From positions 13,838,716-13,902,715 of the forward strand of contig OY754981.1 of the NCBI GenBank assembly GCA_963576475.1: a DNA stretch of 64,000 bases. Reading direction: 5' to 3'. A program made the translations under genes and the position numbers. This DNA is from Molanna angustata. Lineage: Eukaryota; Arthropoda; Insecta; Trichoptera; Molannidae. Every line of letters begins with the position of its first letter. The stretch's first letter is position 1. The notes below the pieces were generated by a model. The model did not search any database, was not told where the DNA came from, and worked only from the letters and a program-made list of their open reading frames with translations. Positions 33,626 through 44,798 of the stretch are shown piece by piece.

Positions 33626-34329
33626 ACTGGTCATGTAACCTAATATACGATGTAAAAGAAGAATTAATTACCTACCCGTTAAGCAGCAACGTAATATTTA
33701 CGCTGCCATTATGAGTAAATCTGTAAACGTTTTATTTCAGCAATTCCTGTTTCTGAATTACGCAAGCTCTTTTTTATTTTTGAACGAACACAAACATCTA
33801 AACGGATGTATAATTAAATGAGAAATGTATTGAGTTGTTACAAAAACACATTCGTATATTAAAAATTTCCAACACGCAAACTCCGAGGTTCTTAACGGAG
33901 CGAATATTCTTCGCTTTCTACCGACACATTTCTTAATTTTGTATATTTTTGTTTAGTGGATATTCTAAAAAAAAATTTTGGATTATTACAAAAACACTTA
34001 TCGCGCTGGAAAGCCAAGAAGAATGTAAATAAAGCGTTGAATTTATACGAATTTGTAATGTCTCGAGACAGGAGCGGATTTTCATTTCTCAGGAATAATA
34101 TTGATGTTAAATATATGTACCTAGGTACATTTAAAACACTGGGTTCCTGACGTCATCAATTGACAGATGTTATAATACTATAGGTGGGTGGTGTAAGAGC
34201 GATTAGTGTGCTAGGTTTTTTTTTTTTTGTAATTATATTTTATTTTATTTAGCACAGATCCAGGCAAGAATTCCCAACAATTTCTACGAATAATTGTTAT
34301 CCAACTGTTATACAATTTCTATGAATATT
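33626..34329. other. No gene recognised
   Basis: AT-rich sequence; no repeat or coding signature noticed. Confidence 0.5.
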
Positions 34330-34760
34330 TTTTGTAAGAATTACATTCTCTTGAAGGAATCGGCAGTTTCTAGACTAGACGCGTGTATGTAGGCATGCCA
34401 AAAACACCAACTTAGAGGCTTCGTAGCATATATGTTCTGTATATGGATGAATTCAGAATTTGAAGTAGAACATTTTGCGTGTTTTTTGTGTGTCTGTCTG
34501 TGTGTGTGTGTGTGTGTGTGTGACCGTCCCCCCCCCTTATAACTTTTGATCCGCTCAATTTACATAGCCCAAAATTTCAGGAGAAAAAGCCGAAACACCC
34601 CAACTATATAATTCAATTTGCTATAAAAAATATTAACATTGTAGTAGAATATCTAAGAAGACTGATACTTAATCTCCAGAAGTTTGATACTTAATCTCCA
34701 AACATACATACCACCATGCTGTTTTCATATTCTGGGTCAACTTGTCTGTATGGCTGTATG
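34330..34760 (+). mobile_element. GT-bearing foldback element, copy B (one arm plus part of the interior)
   Basis: Shares AAAACACCAACTTAGAGGCT, GTAGAACATTTTGCGTG, a (GT)n tract at 34495-34523, a run of C and TTATAACTTTTGATCCGCTC with the left arm of copy A. It then continues into CGAAACACCCCAACTATATA and CTTAATCTCCAAACATA, which match the inverse of copy C (52206-52250 and 51845-51910). The opposite arm is missing. Confidence 0.75.
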
Positions 34761-34836
34761 GCTGTATGTCTGTTTGTTTTAAATAAAAATAAGTATAAAA
34801 AAGTAAAATATTATAAACATCAGACAAATCACAAAG

Positions 34837-35106
34837 TTGAGTTCGCTATTGGTGCTCCATCTAGCGTTATTCGTATAAATGATAGTTCGCTATTGGTGCT
34901 CCATCTAGCGTTATTCGTATAAATGATAGTTCGCTATTGGTGCTCCATCTAGCGTTATTCGTATAAATGATAGTTCGCTATTGGTGCTCCATCTAGCGTT
35001 ATTCGTATAAAATGATAGTTCGCTATTGGTGCTCCATCTAGCGTTATTCGTATAAAATGATAGTTCGCTATTGGTGCTCCATCTAGCGTTATTCGTATAA
35101 AAAGAT
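34837..35106 (+). repeat. 44/45-bp minisatellite, six copies
   Basis: Six near-identical units with core GTTCGCTATTGGTGCTCCAT and CTAGCGTTATTCGTATAAA. Later units gain one A in an A-run, changing the period from 44 to 45. The minus-strand repetitive open frames are artefacts. Confidence 0.94.
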
Positions 35107-36224
35107 AGAAAATAAAAGAAACCCCCCATATTCGCACTACTAAGTGAAGAGGGCAATCGGCGCGAGTTTTAAGTAAATTCCAACTATTAAAAAAGACAAT
35201 TTGAAAAGTTTCGGGTTTTCCTTAAAGTTTTGAGAGAAAGTCCGCACCGAAAAGGGCCTGTTGGGAAATCCGCCTCTGGCTACGACTCTCCTAGTTAGTA
35301 CATCATGAGAGTATGCCGACGCTTCTATTATTCCCTTACCAAAACATCTTATATGGAACTTTTATTATTACAAAGGCGGAGATAGAAAATAATCTTCAAT
35401 ACAAAATAATGTTACTTACAGATAAATACTTCCAATCCCGCAACAGGCCCCGTTTCCTACAACTTTACCAATGTATAGTTTCATTTTTTTTTGTTTGCTT
35501 TCCTTTTTGCAAACTCCCCTGTGTGGAAAATGTAAAGTTTTTTCTCCTTACAAATTTGCCCCGACAAAATGAAAGCGAAAATACCAAGTCAGTTTCGCCA
35601 ATGAAAATGAATTTTTCAGACAGGATACTAAAGTTTGGAGCCACGCTGGGTAATTTTATGTAATAATCGCACACGTATGGATACACAGAAATGTCTGAGC
35701 AATAAAGAGATTTCATATCTTTTTTTAAAACTTCGTTGATTTCTTTTAAAAAGAAAAAAAGTAATATATAATTTATTGTTCTGTTTAATTTAGTACGCAA
35801 GCGCGACTCACATTCACCGGTATCGTTGAAAGCCAAACATCTTCAGAATGATTTACAATAGTGAGGAAGACCTTCTATATTATGTAGATTCAAAACGAGG
35901 ACACGAATAATAGAGAAGGAAGGGAAAAATAGAATAAAAATAGAAAAATAGAATACCTAAAAAACATAAAGATAAATAAGTAGGTAATACATAAAGGAAA
36001 TAGGTACATTCACGCCCTTATTCAGAAAAAAAAACCTTAGGATTGAGGAGACCTCAGACCTCAATATCTTTACTTGATATAATATATATGCCATAATAAA
36101 TTAGATTTCATTCAATTATGTATATAGTTTGCTTCAAATTCAAATTCCATCTTAAATAACAAGACAGCGCCAACTTTTTTTTCACAAAAAACACCAAGAG
36201 CTAATGCAGAATTCAGGATACCAT
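35107..36224. other. No gene recognised
   Basis: Two overlapping frames of 116 and 123 codons (35313-35663 plus, 35465-35836 minus) have no motif I can recognise. Their amino-acid composition does not favour either being real. Confidence 0.45.
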
Positions 36225-36603
36225 CATCATCATCAGTGGCTCCACAGCCCAAGATGGGCCTTGGCCTTCTCAAGGAAACGTCTCCATTGCTCCCTAGTCT
36301 TTTCTCTTCAACTCCGCACTCCGGCTGACTGAACGTACGGCCTTCGGCCTACGGTTTCGGCCTTCCCACACCTCTTCTTCCCTCCAGACGTGTCGTGAGG
36401 ATTCTTTTTGGTGTCTGCCCCCCTAGACAACATGCCATTAAAGCTAAGCGTTATCTCGCTAACCGATAGTAAATGTATGGAATTGGTGGTTGTCACGTGA
36501 CGTCACAGCCACCAATTCCATACATTTACTATCGCTTAGCGAGATAACGCTTAGCTTAAATGGCATGTTGTCTAGGGGGGGGCTGGTCATCACGATCCCG
36601 CTT
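36225..36603 (-). pseudogene. RTE-like RT 3' end, interrupted by the CCCCCCTAG MITE
   Basis: The minus strand reads TPKRILTTRLEGRRGVGRPK just left of the MITE and EQWRRFLEKAKAHLGLWSH with stop near 36236. A TGATGATGATGATGG tail follows, as on the related copy at 52385-52708. Beyond the MITE the same frame continues for a few codons (36586-36603) before homology ends. A stop lies within. This is a dead 3' fragment, but it records the MITE target exactly. Confidence 0.8.
36415..36585. mobile_element. CCCCCCTAG MITE, copy 3 (165 bp, CTG target duplication)
   Basis: Nearly perfect hairpin from 36418 to 36582. Ends CCCCCCTAGACAACATG and inverse; CTG at 36415-36417 and 36583-36585. Arms carry GCTAAGCGTTATCTCGCTAA. 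The centre reads GTCACGTGACGTCAC, an E-box and CRE-like palindrome. It sits inside RT coding sequence and is absent from relatives of that gene. Confidence 0.88.
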
Positions 36604-36889
36604 TAAAAAATATGTAAAAAAATTTATTACCAATTGTTCCAATTTTGAAATAAAATTAAGGAACATTGTTGCGTGTATTTTTTTATTTTTTTATTTCTCT
36701 GTTGTAATAACTGTCATCTTGACAAACGCACCGCACCACTCTTTATTAACACCTTCCGCATAGTTAAATTAACTATAGAAAAGTGAAAAATTAACCTATC
36801 AAACACTGTGAATGTGGCGAAAAAGTGAACCAGTTCTACAAAAAATATCGAACGAAAGTTACCCTTATCTTTTCCACTAATTTTTTTTT

Positions 36890-37030
36890 TTAATATTTAA
36901 GGTTTTTTTACATTTTATTTCTTTTATGTCTATCCTAATCTCTAAACACGTCTATCAACTGTATTTATAAAACAAAAATGTATACCTGTGATGTGTATTT
37001 TTTTCTCTTAACAAATAAATAAAATAAAAT
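36890..37030 (+). mobile_element. Non-LTR 3' UTR-like fragment
   Basis: T-rich UTR-like sequence ending in an (AAATAAAAT)n tail at 37012-37030. No coding remnant is attached, so the family is unknown. Confidence 0.4.
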
Positions 37031-37204
37031 ATCTCATTAAAAAGAATGACATAATATTATTACAAATAAAGAGAAAAATTGAGGCCTGAGACCTACTCAA
37101 TTCTTATATTTGTCTGTGAATACGGGTATTAGTATTCGCCCATAGGATTCATTATACTCAATATCTATAGATACTACCACGGGAGTTGCTCAAAAGAACT
37201 TGCA

Positions 37205-37440
37205 TCTCTGGTCCCTCTTCCACCTATTCACAATAGTCACTCGTTTTACTCAACTCAACACCCGTTCATATTCAACCTTCAATATACACAAACCAGTCGC
37301 TTCTTGAACTCTTATATTAACACATCAGCCCAGCTGTGGAACGATCTTATGAATTCTGCATTTCCACCTTCTTGAAACCCGGGTCTATTTAAGATCCGAA
37401 TTAATATTCTCCTGAGCAGATTGCAAACCTTCCCCAACGC
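37205..37440 (+). pseudogene. Non-LTR RT C-terminal remnant
   Basis: The plus strand reads HSFYSTQHPFIFNLQYTQTS, then RFLNSYINTSAQLWNDLMNS, a stop, and GLFKIRINILLS. The order (basic patch, LWN.L, F..., FK.R) is that of many non-LTR RT C-termini. In-frame stop, no catalytic motifs. Confidence 0.65.
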
Positions 37441-38104
37441 TACGTTGCGCTCTTCATGGTTTCTTGGTTTCGTTAGCGTTCTGTGCGAACATAATAGTAT
37501 TTATTACCTACAACTTTGTAACGGACATTCAAAAATTTAAATATTAAAATAAACTTATTAAAACCGATTTGCCTCTGATATTACACAAGAATATAAAAAT
37601 ATAATGATGAACAGTTTAAGACGTGAAATAGATTAAACCCTTACCAAGTTTGGGAAATCTAATAGATAAATAAGAAGGTATTTGATAGAACATAGAATAT
37701 AATGGATCTAGAAAGCAATTTATTGAAATCATTTATCACATAATTTAATAAAATACAAGACTTAATCGATATCCATCAATAGAAAACGTGTCTGTTACAC
37801 ATCGAAATTGAATGTGAAATAATTAATTGTTTGTCTTTGTAACTGATTAACAGAATGAGATTACAGATAATTAAAACAGAAGACATAAAATCAATTAAGT
37901 ATTTGAATAATAAACACTAAAATAGGAAATTTTAATTATTGATGAACGATAGAAAGAGGAACAAAGATTTTTTTTAAAAGGACGTATTCGATGCGGAAGA
38001 TATTCTATAATATATATTCGATCGGTTTCAGTCTACTGCGCACAGTACAAATAGTACAATGGTTTCAGACAGGTTTTTCATTGCTGTTTCAACTTTGAAT
38101 GAAC
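37441..38104. other. No gene recognised
   Basis: AT-rich sequence without supported features. Confidence 0.5.
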
Positions 38105-38270
38105 GATAATAATTGTTGAACGTTTTCTTCTTCCTTCAACCATCTATCCCCTCTGGATGTCGGTCTCTTCTAAGTACATGCATTGCTTTTATTGTCTTAT
38201 TGGACCCATCTTTTCCAGCGACGGAGAGGGTATCATCGGCCCACCTGGCCAGCATATGCTCTGAGGCCAG
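38105..38270 (-). pseudogene. RTE-like RT C-terminal remnant
   Basis: The minus strand reads LARWADDTLSVAGKDGS and later RDRHPEGIDG with stop. This matches the RWADDI..VAGK...EE....RGID ending of RTE-type proteins common in insects. The middle is rearranged. Confidence 0.65.
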
Positions 38271-38364
38271 CATATTCCATAGTCTTGAACGAACCAATGT
38301 TGAACGAACGTAATAATAATTTTGTATTCATAGCAATGATAGCTAAAAGAGACCCAAATGAGTC

Positions 38365-38450
38365 GACCGCAATGGCATACTGACAAGCAGGATGATTTCT
38401 ATGCCGGCGTCCTGAATTCGATTCCCATCAGAAAAGAAATTTACTTGAAA
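38365..38450 (+). repeat. tRNA-like SINE fragment
   Basis: CCTGAATTCGATTCCCATCA matches a Pol III B box. Upstream TGGCATACTGACAAGC is a weak A box. Similar in layout to 9105-9185. Confidence 0.4.
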
Positions 38451-38514
38451 TAAACTCGACACTTGTACAGAGTATAAGGATATGTTCAAAAACAAAATAA
38501 AATAATTAAGGAAA

Positions 38515-38565
38515 AGGGAAAATACAATGAACTTTATGGGACGTAAAATTCATTGTATTTTCCCT
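38515..38565. repeat. Short hairpin with 17-bp perfect arms
   Basis: AGGGAAAATACAATGAA and its exact inverse around a 17-nt loop. No flanking duplication noticed. Confidence 0.75.
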
Positions 38566-39299
38566 AAGAAATTAGAATGCAGTTAAATAAAACAAATCAT
38601 CGTATATCTAATGTGATAATTCACTTGACACGTGCTTCTCCGTGTCCAGAATACCTACCTCATCAATCCATTATACGCTGAGTAAATATAGGCCGATAAA
38701 CTGAAGAAGATATAACATAGATGTAATAAAAGAATCTGTCTGGATAAAATGAATACCTTCTCCCAATGCCGCAGAACTTAACTGTTGGGAATACAAATAA
38801 GAATACTCAATAGTATAAAATATACGAGTATACATAGTGAGGGTGAAGGCCTCCGTTGCTGACTAACCTTTCCTTTTACTTTCTTGCAAAACACTAATAA
38901 CAATATTATTGTTATTTGGTATGCTGAGCCTAACACAAAAGTATTACAAACGAAAACTCCGAGTTTAGATGTAATAAAGCTCGCTGAAATGCCCAAACAA
39001 AACTTTTCAATAAAATACCAAATATTTTCAGCGGGCGAGACTATTTAGCGAGAAAATTAAAAATACTTGAGTATTTTATTAAAAGTAATGGTACCTCACT
39101 TGGTACGGAATATTATTTGTTTGTAAATGAGTTCAAGTTATGTTAATATAGTAATAGTGGTAATGAACGATTTCACCAATTAAGTATTAATGGCGTTATA
39201 CTGTCTATGTATCACAAATACTATAAAATTCAAACCAGCTTTATCATATTATATACTAAAATAGTTTCCTTTGTAAGTACTGTCTTTATCGTAAGACTT
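38566..39299. other. No gene recognised
   Basis: AT-rich sequence without supported features. Confidence 0.5.
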
Positions 39300-39540
39300 C
39301 TTCTCCGTTGCTAAATCCCAACTCTGTTGGGGTCAGCTCTCCTCGTCCTCAAGTTATAGGTCCTTCTGTCCTGTATTATATCACCTAGGCCATGTCTCAG
39401 CAATTGGTTTCATCTTTGCATGATCCTGAAATTCTTAGTTCTTCCTCTGGATGTAAGTCGAGGAAGATCCATAGAAATCGGTTGGTTTACCATATGATCT
39501 GGTGGTCTGCGTTCAACGTGCCCGTACCATCTCAACTGTA
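39300..39540 (-). pseudogene. RTE-like RT C-terminal remnant
   Basis: The minus strand reads QLRWYGHVERRPPDHMVNQP, then DLPRLTSRGRTKNF, a stop, and TYNLRTRRADPNRVGI with stop. RWYGHV.RR and the final RRADP motif define the RTE-type C-terminus. Two internal stops. Confidence 0.78.
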
Positions 39541-40093
39541 TTGTATGTACTGTCAGGATATTAATGATTCAAATCACCTGTTCTTCCCCCACCACCACCC
39601 GTTCTGCTTATGGGGACTAATAACGGCCCCTTGCAAAACTCTGAAAGAACACAAAGTACATATGAAGAGTCCGGAGAACTCTAAAACCTTGCAGACACTG
39701 CACTTAATGTGCCAAAGAGAGCTAATCATGTTGAAACAACTGACTCACTGCTCAGTGATAGTGAAGATAATAGTGCACCGAATTTAAGACAGAAAGTCTT
39801 GAAAGCCCTAAAATTGCTCTTCGTGGCTACAAGGTCCGCATGTCCAATGGGTCCAAAGAAATTCCCTCGGACATCGTCGTAGAGTTCTCGTCGGAAAGTT
39901 GTCACGGAGAAGTTTGTGCATCACCTATTTGATATTTTATTATGAAAAATAAAAAAGCTAAATAACTTTCCTAGTTGGACAGCAGTAATCTACTACTTGT
40001 TATTGTCATTGTAAATCTGTAGGCAAGTCTTGTCAACATGCGGAATCAAATATTCTATTACGTTGCAATAAACTTAGAAATGTATTAGCTAAA
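39541..40093. other. No gene recognised
   Basis: A broken plus-strand frame at about 39640-39880 (including DSEDNSAPNLRQKVLKALK) has a protein-like look, possibly a transposon remnant, but I do not recognise a family. Confidence 0.35.
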
Positions 40094-40098
40094 CTATA

Positions 40099-40544
40099 TG
40101 TTAACGCTTCGATATGGATTCCCTGGCAAACCGCCCCTCCTCGGTTGGAAGGGCTTTGCAGATGGAAACAGTGGACTGTATAATTGTTTATGATAGGATT
40201 GATGGAACAGTGATGTGAGGCCAAGCGACCTACCTTGTGATCTCGTAATTCACCGATGGCGGTCAACCGGTTGACATCTCCTTGAACTCTCTGATCCACA
40301 ATGATGCACTATAGTTTTAGTACACAGAACACAGGATTAACAGGACGAATACAATATACATAAAATGATACTTGACACTCGTGGTCAATCTATGTCACAC
40401 TTTTTCGTACGCCAATAAATCGCTCGCTCGATAAATCGCTCGGCTCGATCGCGAGGACAACGATACACTGAAGGATGGGCGGACTGGGGTGGAGTGGGGT
40501 GGGGGGGGGGGTTTGACACCAACTCGAGAAGTGTGGCGCTAACA
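40099..40544 (-). repeat. BEL/Pao 3' LTR (446 bp)
   Basis: On the minus strand it starts TGTTAGCGCCACAC and ends AGCGTTAACA. It holds a long C-run (minus strand) near 40500 and a GCTCGATAAATCGCTCG-type duplication. It matches 45898-46345 almost base for base. Confidence 0.95.
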
Positions 40545-40570
40545 TATTCCGGCGGCCATTTTTTGAGTAA
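40545..40570 (-). promoter_or_regulatory. BEL/Pao polypurine region
   Basis: On the minus strand AAAAAATGGCCGCCGGAATA abuts the 3' LTR. A purine-rich block ending GGAATA at this place is what BEL elements use for plus-strand priming. Confidence 0.6.
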
Positions 40571-40883
40571 GCAAAAAATATAAATTTCAATCAAACAATA
40601 TCAAGCAAAACTAATAATGCTCATAACCCCGAAATATGATTCCATGTACCCCATCGATCGTATCTCTACCCAAAGTGCATGCATCCTACATTGGCAAACA
40701 AAACAAAAAAAATAAAGTCAATACAACGTAATTTAACAATTATGAATAAAATCGCGAACGTAAATTTTAAAATTAAATAGAAATAACAACAAATTACAAT
40801 TAAATCGCAATAACAACAAATTACAATTAAATCGCAATAACCTCAGAGGAGCAGGCTTTATCCTATGAGGCTACCGCAATCAA

Positions 40884-43800
40884 TTACAAATCTACTGGTA
40901 ATCGGCAGAGTTTAATAACCGGTCGTTGATAGATTCCCTGGGAAGTTTTTACATGGACAACCCGAACAATTCCATCCTTCCCGGGATTGATGGCTATTAC
41001 CCGACCCAACAACCATTGCAGAGGTGGGTATCGTTCGTATTTGATTACCACCATCTCACCGACTGTGAGATTGTGTTGAGTCCGATTCCACTTTAATCGT
41101 TGATTACTAGGCAAACGAGAAGTAGTGAGAAAACGCAACACCCAAGCGGTGACACGTTGTAGTCTTCGCAGGGTAGAAAAATTGGAGAATTCAATATCAT
41201 TTTCAGTTACAAGAACCAACGATGCAACCTCTTGCCCTTTGAGTTCCGGCAACAATTTATCCGACATTGTAACCTCAGAATTCAAGGGCCACTCACTTAG
41301 AGGTAGTTTGAACCAAGGTGGTCCAGAAAACCATAACGGATGGTTTAGGATTTCTTTTGGAAACATTCCACGAGAGGCGCAATCCGCAGGATCATGATTG
41401 GTTTGAACATGATACCACGCCGCCTCCGGTATGTTTTCCTGTATTGATATGACCCGATTGGCCACAAATATTTTAAGAGGATGGGGAGGTGTCTTTAACC
41501 ACGATAACACCACCGTAGAATCAGTAAATAATATGATGTTTTTAATTGATATCGAGTTTTGAAGAGAACATTTTACGGATTTAGTAATTTTAGAAAGTAG
41601 CACCGCGCTACAAAGTTCCAGTCTCGGAATAGTACATGTTTTAAGTGGTGCGACTTTGGATTTACCCATTAAGAGATGAATTCGTTGATTGAATCCAGGA
41701 ACAACTAGATATATGACTGCTGCATACCCTTTCTCCGACGCGTCAGCAAATCCCACAATAGTGCATTCAGTATTTTCCATCGATGTTCCGTAATGACGTG
41801 GAATTTTAACCCTCGATAGAGTGGGAAGTTGTTTCGCAATAGTCTCCCAGATTATCTTCAAATGATCAGGAATGATTTCATCCCATCCAAGATTTAATTT
41901 CCAAAGATTTTGAATTAAACATTTGGCTAGTAAAATAACAGGAGAAATCCACCCCATGGGATCGAATAATCTCGCAATATTCGACAAAATAGAACGTTTA
42001 GTAAATGTAACTGAAACTGGCGAAATGTCGTATGAAAATAAATCACTTTGTGGGTTCCAGTGAATGCCCAAAATATGAGTTGACGCACTACCATCGTCGA
42101 ATGATAATTTATCTTGTTGATTTTGAAAAGAGACATCTTCCAATAAGGTAGAATCATTACTCGCCCATTTACTCAATTCAAATTTTCCTTTTTGTAAAAG
42201 TGCAATTACCTGATTTCGCATGTCAAAGGCTGCGTTTAGAGTATATTCTCCAAATAGAAAATCATCTAGATAGGAATGATGTTGAAGTACGACCGCTCCT
42301 TTTGGATAATGAAAACCTTCGTCCTTCACTAATTGCTGCAACGTACGCATCGCTAGATACGGAGCGCAAGAAGTTCCATAGGTTATAGTTTTTAATTCGT
42401 AATCGACTAATGGTTCACTGATTTCGTTTTTCCATAAAATATGTTGATATTTTCTGTGTTCTGGAATAATTAAAATTTGACGATACATTTTGCAGATGTC
42501 TGCCGTCAAAACATACGTAAAGAGACGAAAACGTAATATTAATTCAGTAATATCAGCTTGCAATTTAGGACCCGACAATAAACACTTGTTCAGTGAGTGT
42601 CCTTGAGCATTTTCTGCGCTAGCATCAAACACCACTCGAAGTTTTGTTGTAGGGCTAGTTGGTTTTAATACACAATGGTGAGGAATAAAGTTATACTCCG
42701 CAGTATTCTTTCTATCCGAATTCCTCTTCATGTGACCAAGTTCCTCGTACTCAGCCATAAATTTACGATATGAATCGCACAATGCTGGATTTCGAGTAAA
42801 TCGACTTTGCAAGTTGTTTACACGAGTAACTGCTAACTTATACGATCCTTCGACAGAAAAAGGATTTCCGTTGAAGAGTAGCGGTACCACATATCGTCCA
42901 TCGATTTGACGATAATGTTGGGCGTTGAATATTCTATCGCATTCCTCGTCCTCAGGATTAACGATATTTTGCTTCGGAACTTCTTCGATCGACCAGAAGC
43001 GCTCAATCGCTGTATCTAATCTAGGTTCGCTATAGAAATGAAAGGACGAGGTAACCGCGGTAGGTTTATTAGGTAAATTCCCGAAAATGACTTTACCAAA
43101 TATAGTTTCAAGAGCACATAGTTTTCCATATCGCACAGATTTTTGCCCATCTTGCAAAATATCTGCAAACAAATCAGCACCAAGTATAAAATCGACTTCA
43201 GCAGGTTTATCAAACCGCGGATCCGCTAATTCATTTGGATTAAACACCGTTATCCAATCCAAGGGCACCTGTGTAGACGGTGTTAACGAGGTTATTTTAG
43301 GTACAATTAAGGCTTTAGTAAACAATACTTTACAATGGTTCTGAGGCTTCAATTGACATAGCGTCTCTCCTTTGACATTCACGTGCATAGACCCGATACC
43401 ACACAGATTCCCATTGTATTTGTGAACTTTCAATCCTAGTCGCTTCACACAATTTTCTTTCATAATTGAAACCTGAGAGCCGCAATCAATCAACATACGG
43501 ACAGGTTGAAACTTATTAAAAGAGTCCTTACAAAGGGCAACCGCTGTACCCAAAAGTGTAACATTATGCTGTTTTTTCGAAAATACATTTGAAGACAATG
43601 CACTTTGAACCGGCTCCGCTTTCGCTCCGGAAGTGGATTCAAAATGTAACATTGTATTATGATTTCGTCCGCAATGACGACACGAATTTTTTGAATTGCA
43701 GTCAATTACTTTATGTTCTCTCAAACAGTTAAAACATAAATCATGTTTTTTGACGAAGTCCCGACGATTTTCAACTGACAATTGGTTGAATCTCGGGCAA

Positions 43801-44798
43801 CGGCTGATATAATGTGCTTGTTTGCACAGATGACATGAAAGAATCGTGGTATCTTTCTGATTTTTCACTATAAATGATTTTTTAACAACAGCCTTGTTTT
43901 CCATTTTGTATGCATGGGAAACCGTTGGTAACTGTTGTAGAACTCGTACCTGATTATTTAAAAATCCAAATATTTTTTCACTAGTTGGAATCTCAGTACA
44001 TCCAAGTGACATTTCAAGACTTTTCCTCGTAATGTTATCCAAATTTTTCAATATGATATGGGATAAAAAACTGTCGAAGAGATCATCACATTTCAATGAT
44101 TTTAAGGCTTCCATATTTTCTCGAATAGTGGCGACACATTTCGCGAGTCCTGTCGCTGTTTCGTTTGGAAGAGCCTTCAGTGACAATATTTGATCTGCGT
44201 ATAAACTGAACAACGCGCGAGAATTTTGGTATTGGTTAAGCAGAATATTCCAGGCGATCTTATAGTTTTCACCCAAAATTGGTAGTGACTTAATTAACGC
44301 TGCTGCGGTACCAGAAACGCTTGACTTTAAATAATGCATTTTGACTGTATCATCATAGGCGTTGTTATTATGCACTAAGCTACAAAATAACTCATAAAAT
44401 TCAGACCAGGTCTGCAAGTCCCCATTGAACAATGGTAATTGTATGGGGGGAGCGCGTAATTGACTAACGTGATCGATTTCATTGCGTTCACGTCCTTTAT
44501 TATTTTTTAACGAATTATATTTACCTAACACAAAATAATATAAATCGTCTAAGGTTTCGGACACCTTATCCGTATTGTCGAGCAATGTCAATTCGGGATT
44601 TTTTATAAATAATGCGCGAATCTCCAATTGAATATCTTCAAACTCTTTATAAACTGCGGTCAGATCTGAACAACGCGCTAAAAATGTCTCCCTTTTGTCG
44701 CCTTCATCTATTTGAACGTACAAATCGTAGCAAATCTGTATTTTTCGGAAATTTCGTTCTCGACGAGATAGAAGAATTTTAATCTTTTGTTCTGCCAT
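40884..44798 (-). CDS. BEL/Pao Gag-protease-RT-RNase H polyprotein lacking integrase (1304 aa)
   Basis: Gag (DUF1759-like) is seen in QLPLFNGDLQTWSEFYELF and following residues, about 115-260. Knuckles CHLCKQAHYISRC, CFNC...C and CRHCGRNHNTMLH lie near 320-390. The aspartic protease has LIDCGSQVSI, Asp 438. RT has Asp 767 in LTADICKMYRQI and YLDD at 843-846. The Pao peptidase/RNase H-like region includes GFADASEKGYAAVIYL, Asp 1019. Near residue 1233 the frame passes from the pre-integrase segment (AWVLRFLTTSRLPSN) straight into the extreme C-terminal DUF5641-like block (GEMVVIKYERYPPLQWLLGR, PGKDGIVRVV). The zinc finger and DDE core normally between, several hundred residues, are absent without loss of frame. 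Family members are usually well over 1600 aa. Otherwise intact. Confidence 0.95.
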   Translation of the reverse strand: MAEQKIKILLSRRERNFRKIQICYDLYVQIDEGDKRETFLARCSDLTAVYKEFEDIQLEIRALFIKNPELTLLDNTDKVSETLDDLYYFVLGKYNSLKNNKGRERNEIDHVSQLRAPPIQLPLFNGDLQTWSEFYELFCSLVHNNNAYDDTVKMHYLKSSVSGTAAALIKSLPILGENYKIAWNILLNQYQNSRALFSLYADQILSLKALPNETATGLAKCVATIRENMEALKSLKCDDLFDSFLSHIILKNLDNITRKSLEMSLGCTEIPTSEKIFGFLNNQVRVLQQLPTVSHAYKMENKAVVKKSFIVKNQKDTTILSCHLCKQAHYISRCPRFNQLSVENRRDFVKKHDLCFNCLREHKVIDCNSKNSCRHCGRNHNTMLHFESTSGAKAEPVQSALSSNVFSKKQHNVTLLGTAVALCKDSFNKFQPVRMLIDCGSQVSIMKENCVKRLGLKVHKYNGNLCGIGSMHVNVKGETLCQLKPQNHCKVLFTKALIVPKITSLTPSTQVPLDWITVFNPNELADPRFDKPAEVDFILGADLFADILQDGQKSVRYGKLCALETIFGKVIFGNLPNKPTAVTSSFHFYSEPRLDTAIERFWSIEEVPKQNIVNPEDEECDRIFNAQHYRQIDGRYVVPLLFNGNPFSVEGSYKLAVTRVNNLQSRFTRNPALCDSYRKFMAEYEELGHMKRNSDRKNTAEYNFIPHHCVLKPTSPTTKLRVVFDASAENAQGHSLNKCLLSGPKLQADITELILRFRLFTYVLTADICKMYRQILIIPEHRKYQHILWKNEISEPLVDYELKTITYGTSCAPYLAMRTLQQLVKDEGFHYPKGAVVLQHHSYLDDFLFGEYTLNAAFDMRNQVIALLQKGKFELSKWASNDSTLLEDVSFQNQQDKLSFDDGSASTHILGIHWNPQSDLFSYDISPVSVTFTKRSILSNIARLFDPMGWISPVILLAKCLIQNLWKLNLGWDEIIPDHLKIIWETIAKQLPTLSRVKIPRHYGTSMENTECTIVGFADASEKGYAAVIYLVVPGFNQRIHLLMGKSKVAPLKTCTIPRLELCSAVLLSKITKSVKCSLQNSISIKNIILFTDSTVVLSWLKTPPHPLKIFVANRVISIQENIPEAAWYHVQTNHDPADCASRGMFPKEILNHPLWFSGPPWFKLPLSEWPLNSEVTMSDKLLPELKGQEVASLVLVTENDIEFSNFSTLRRLQRVTAWVLRFLTTSRLPSNQRLKWNRTQHNLTVGEMVVIKYERYPPLQWLLGRVIAINPGKDGIVRVVHVKTSQGIYQRPVIKLCRLPVDL

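Noticed and set aside
35313..35836. Two overlapping 116- and 123-codon frames
   Set aside because: No motif, no conserved domain and no splice or promoter context that favours either strand.
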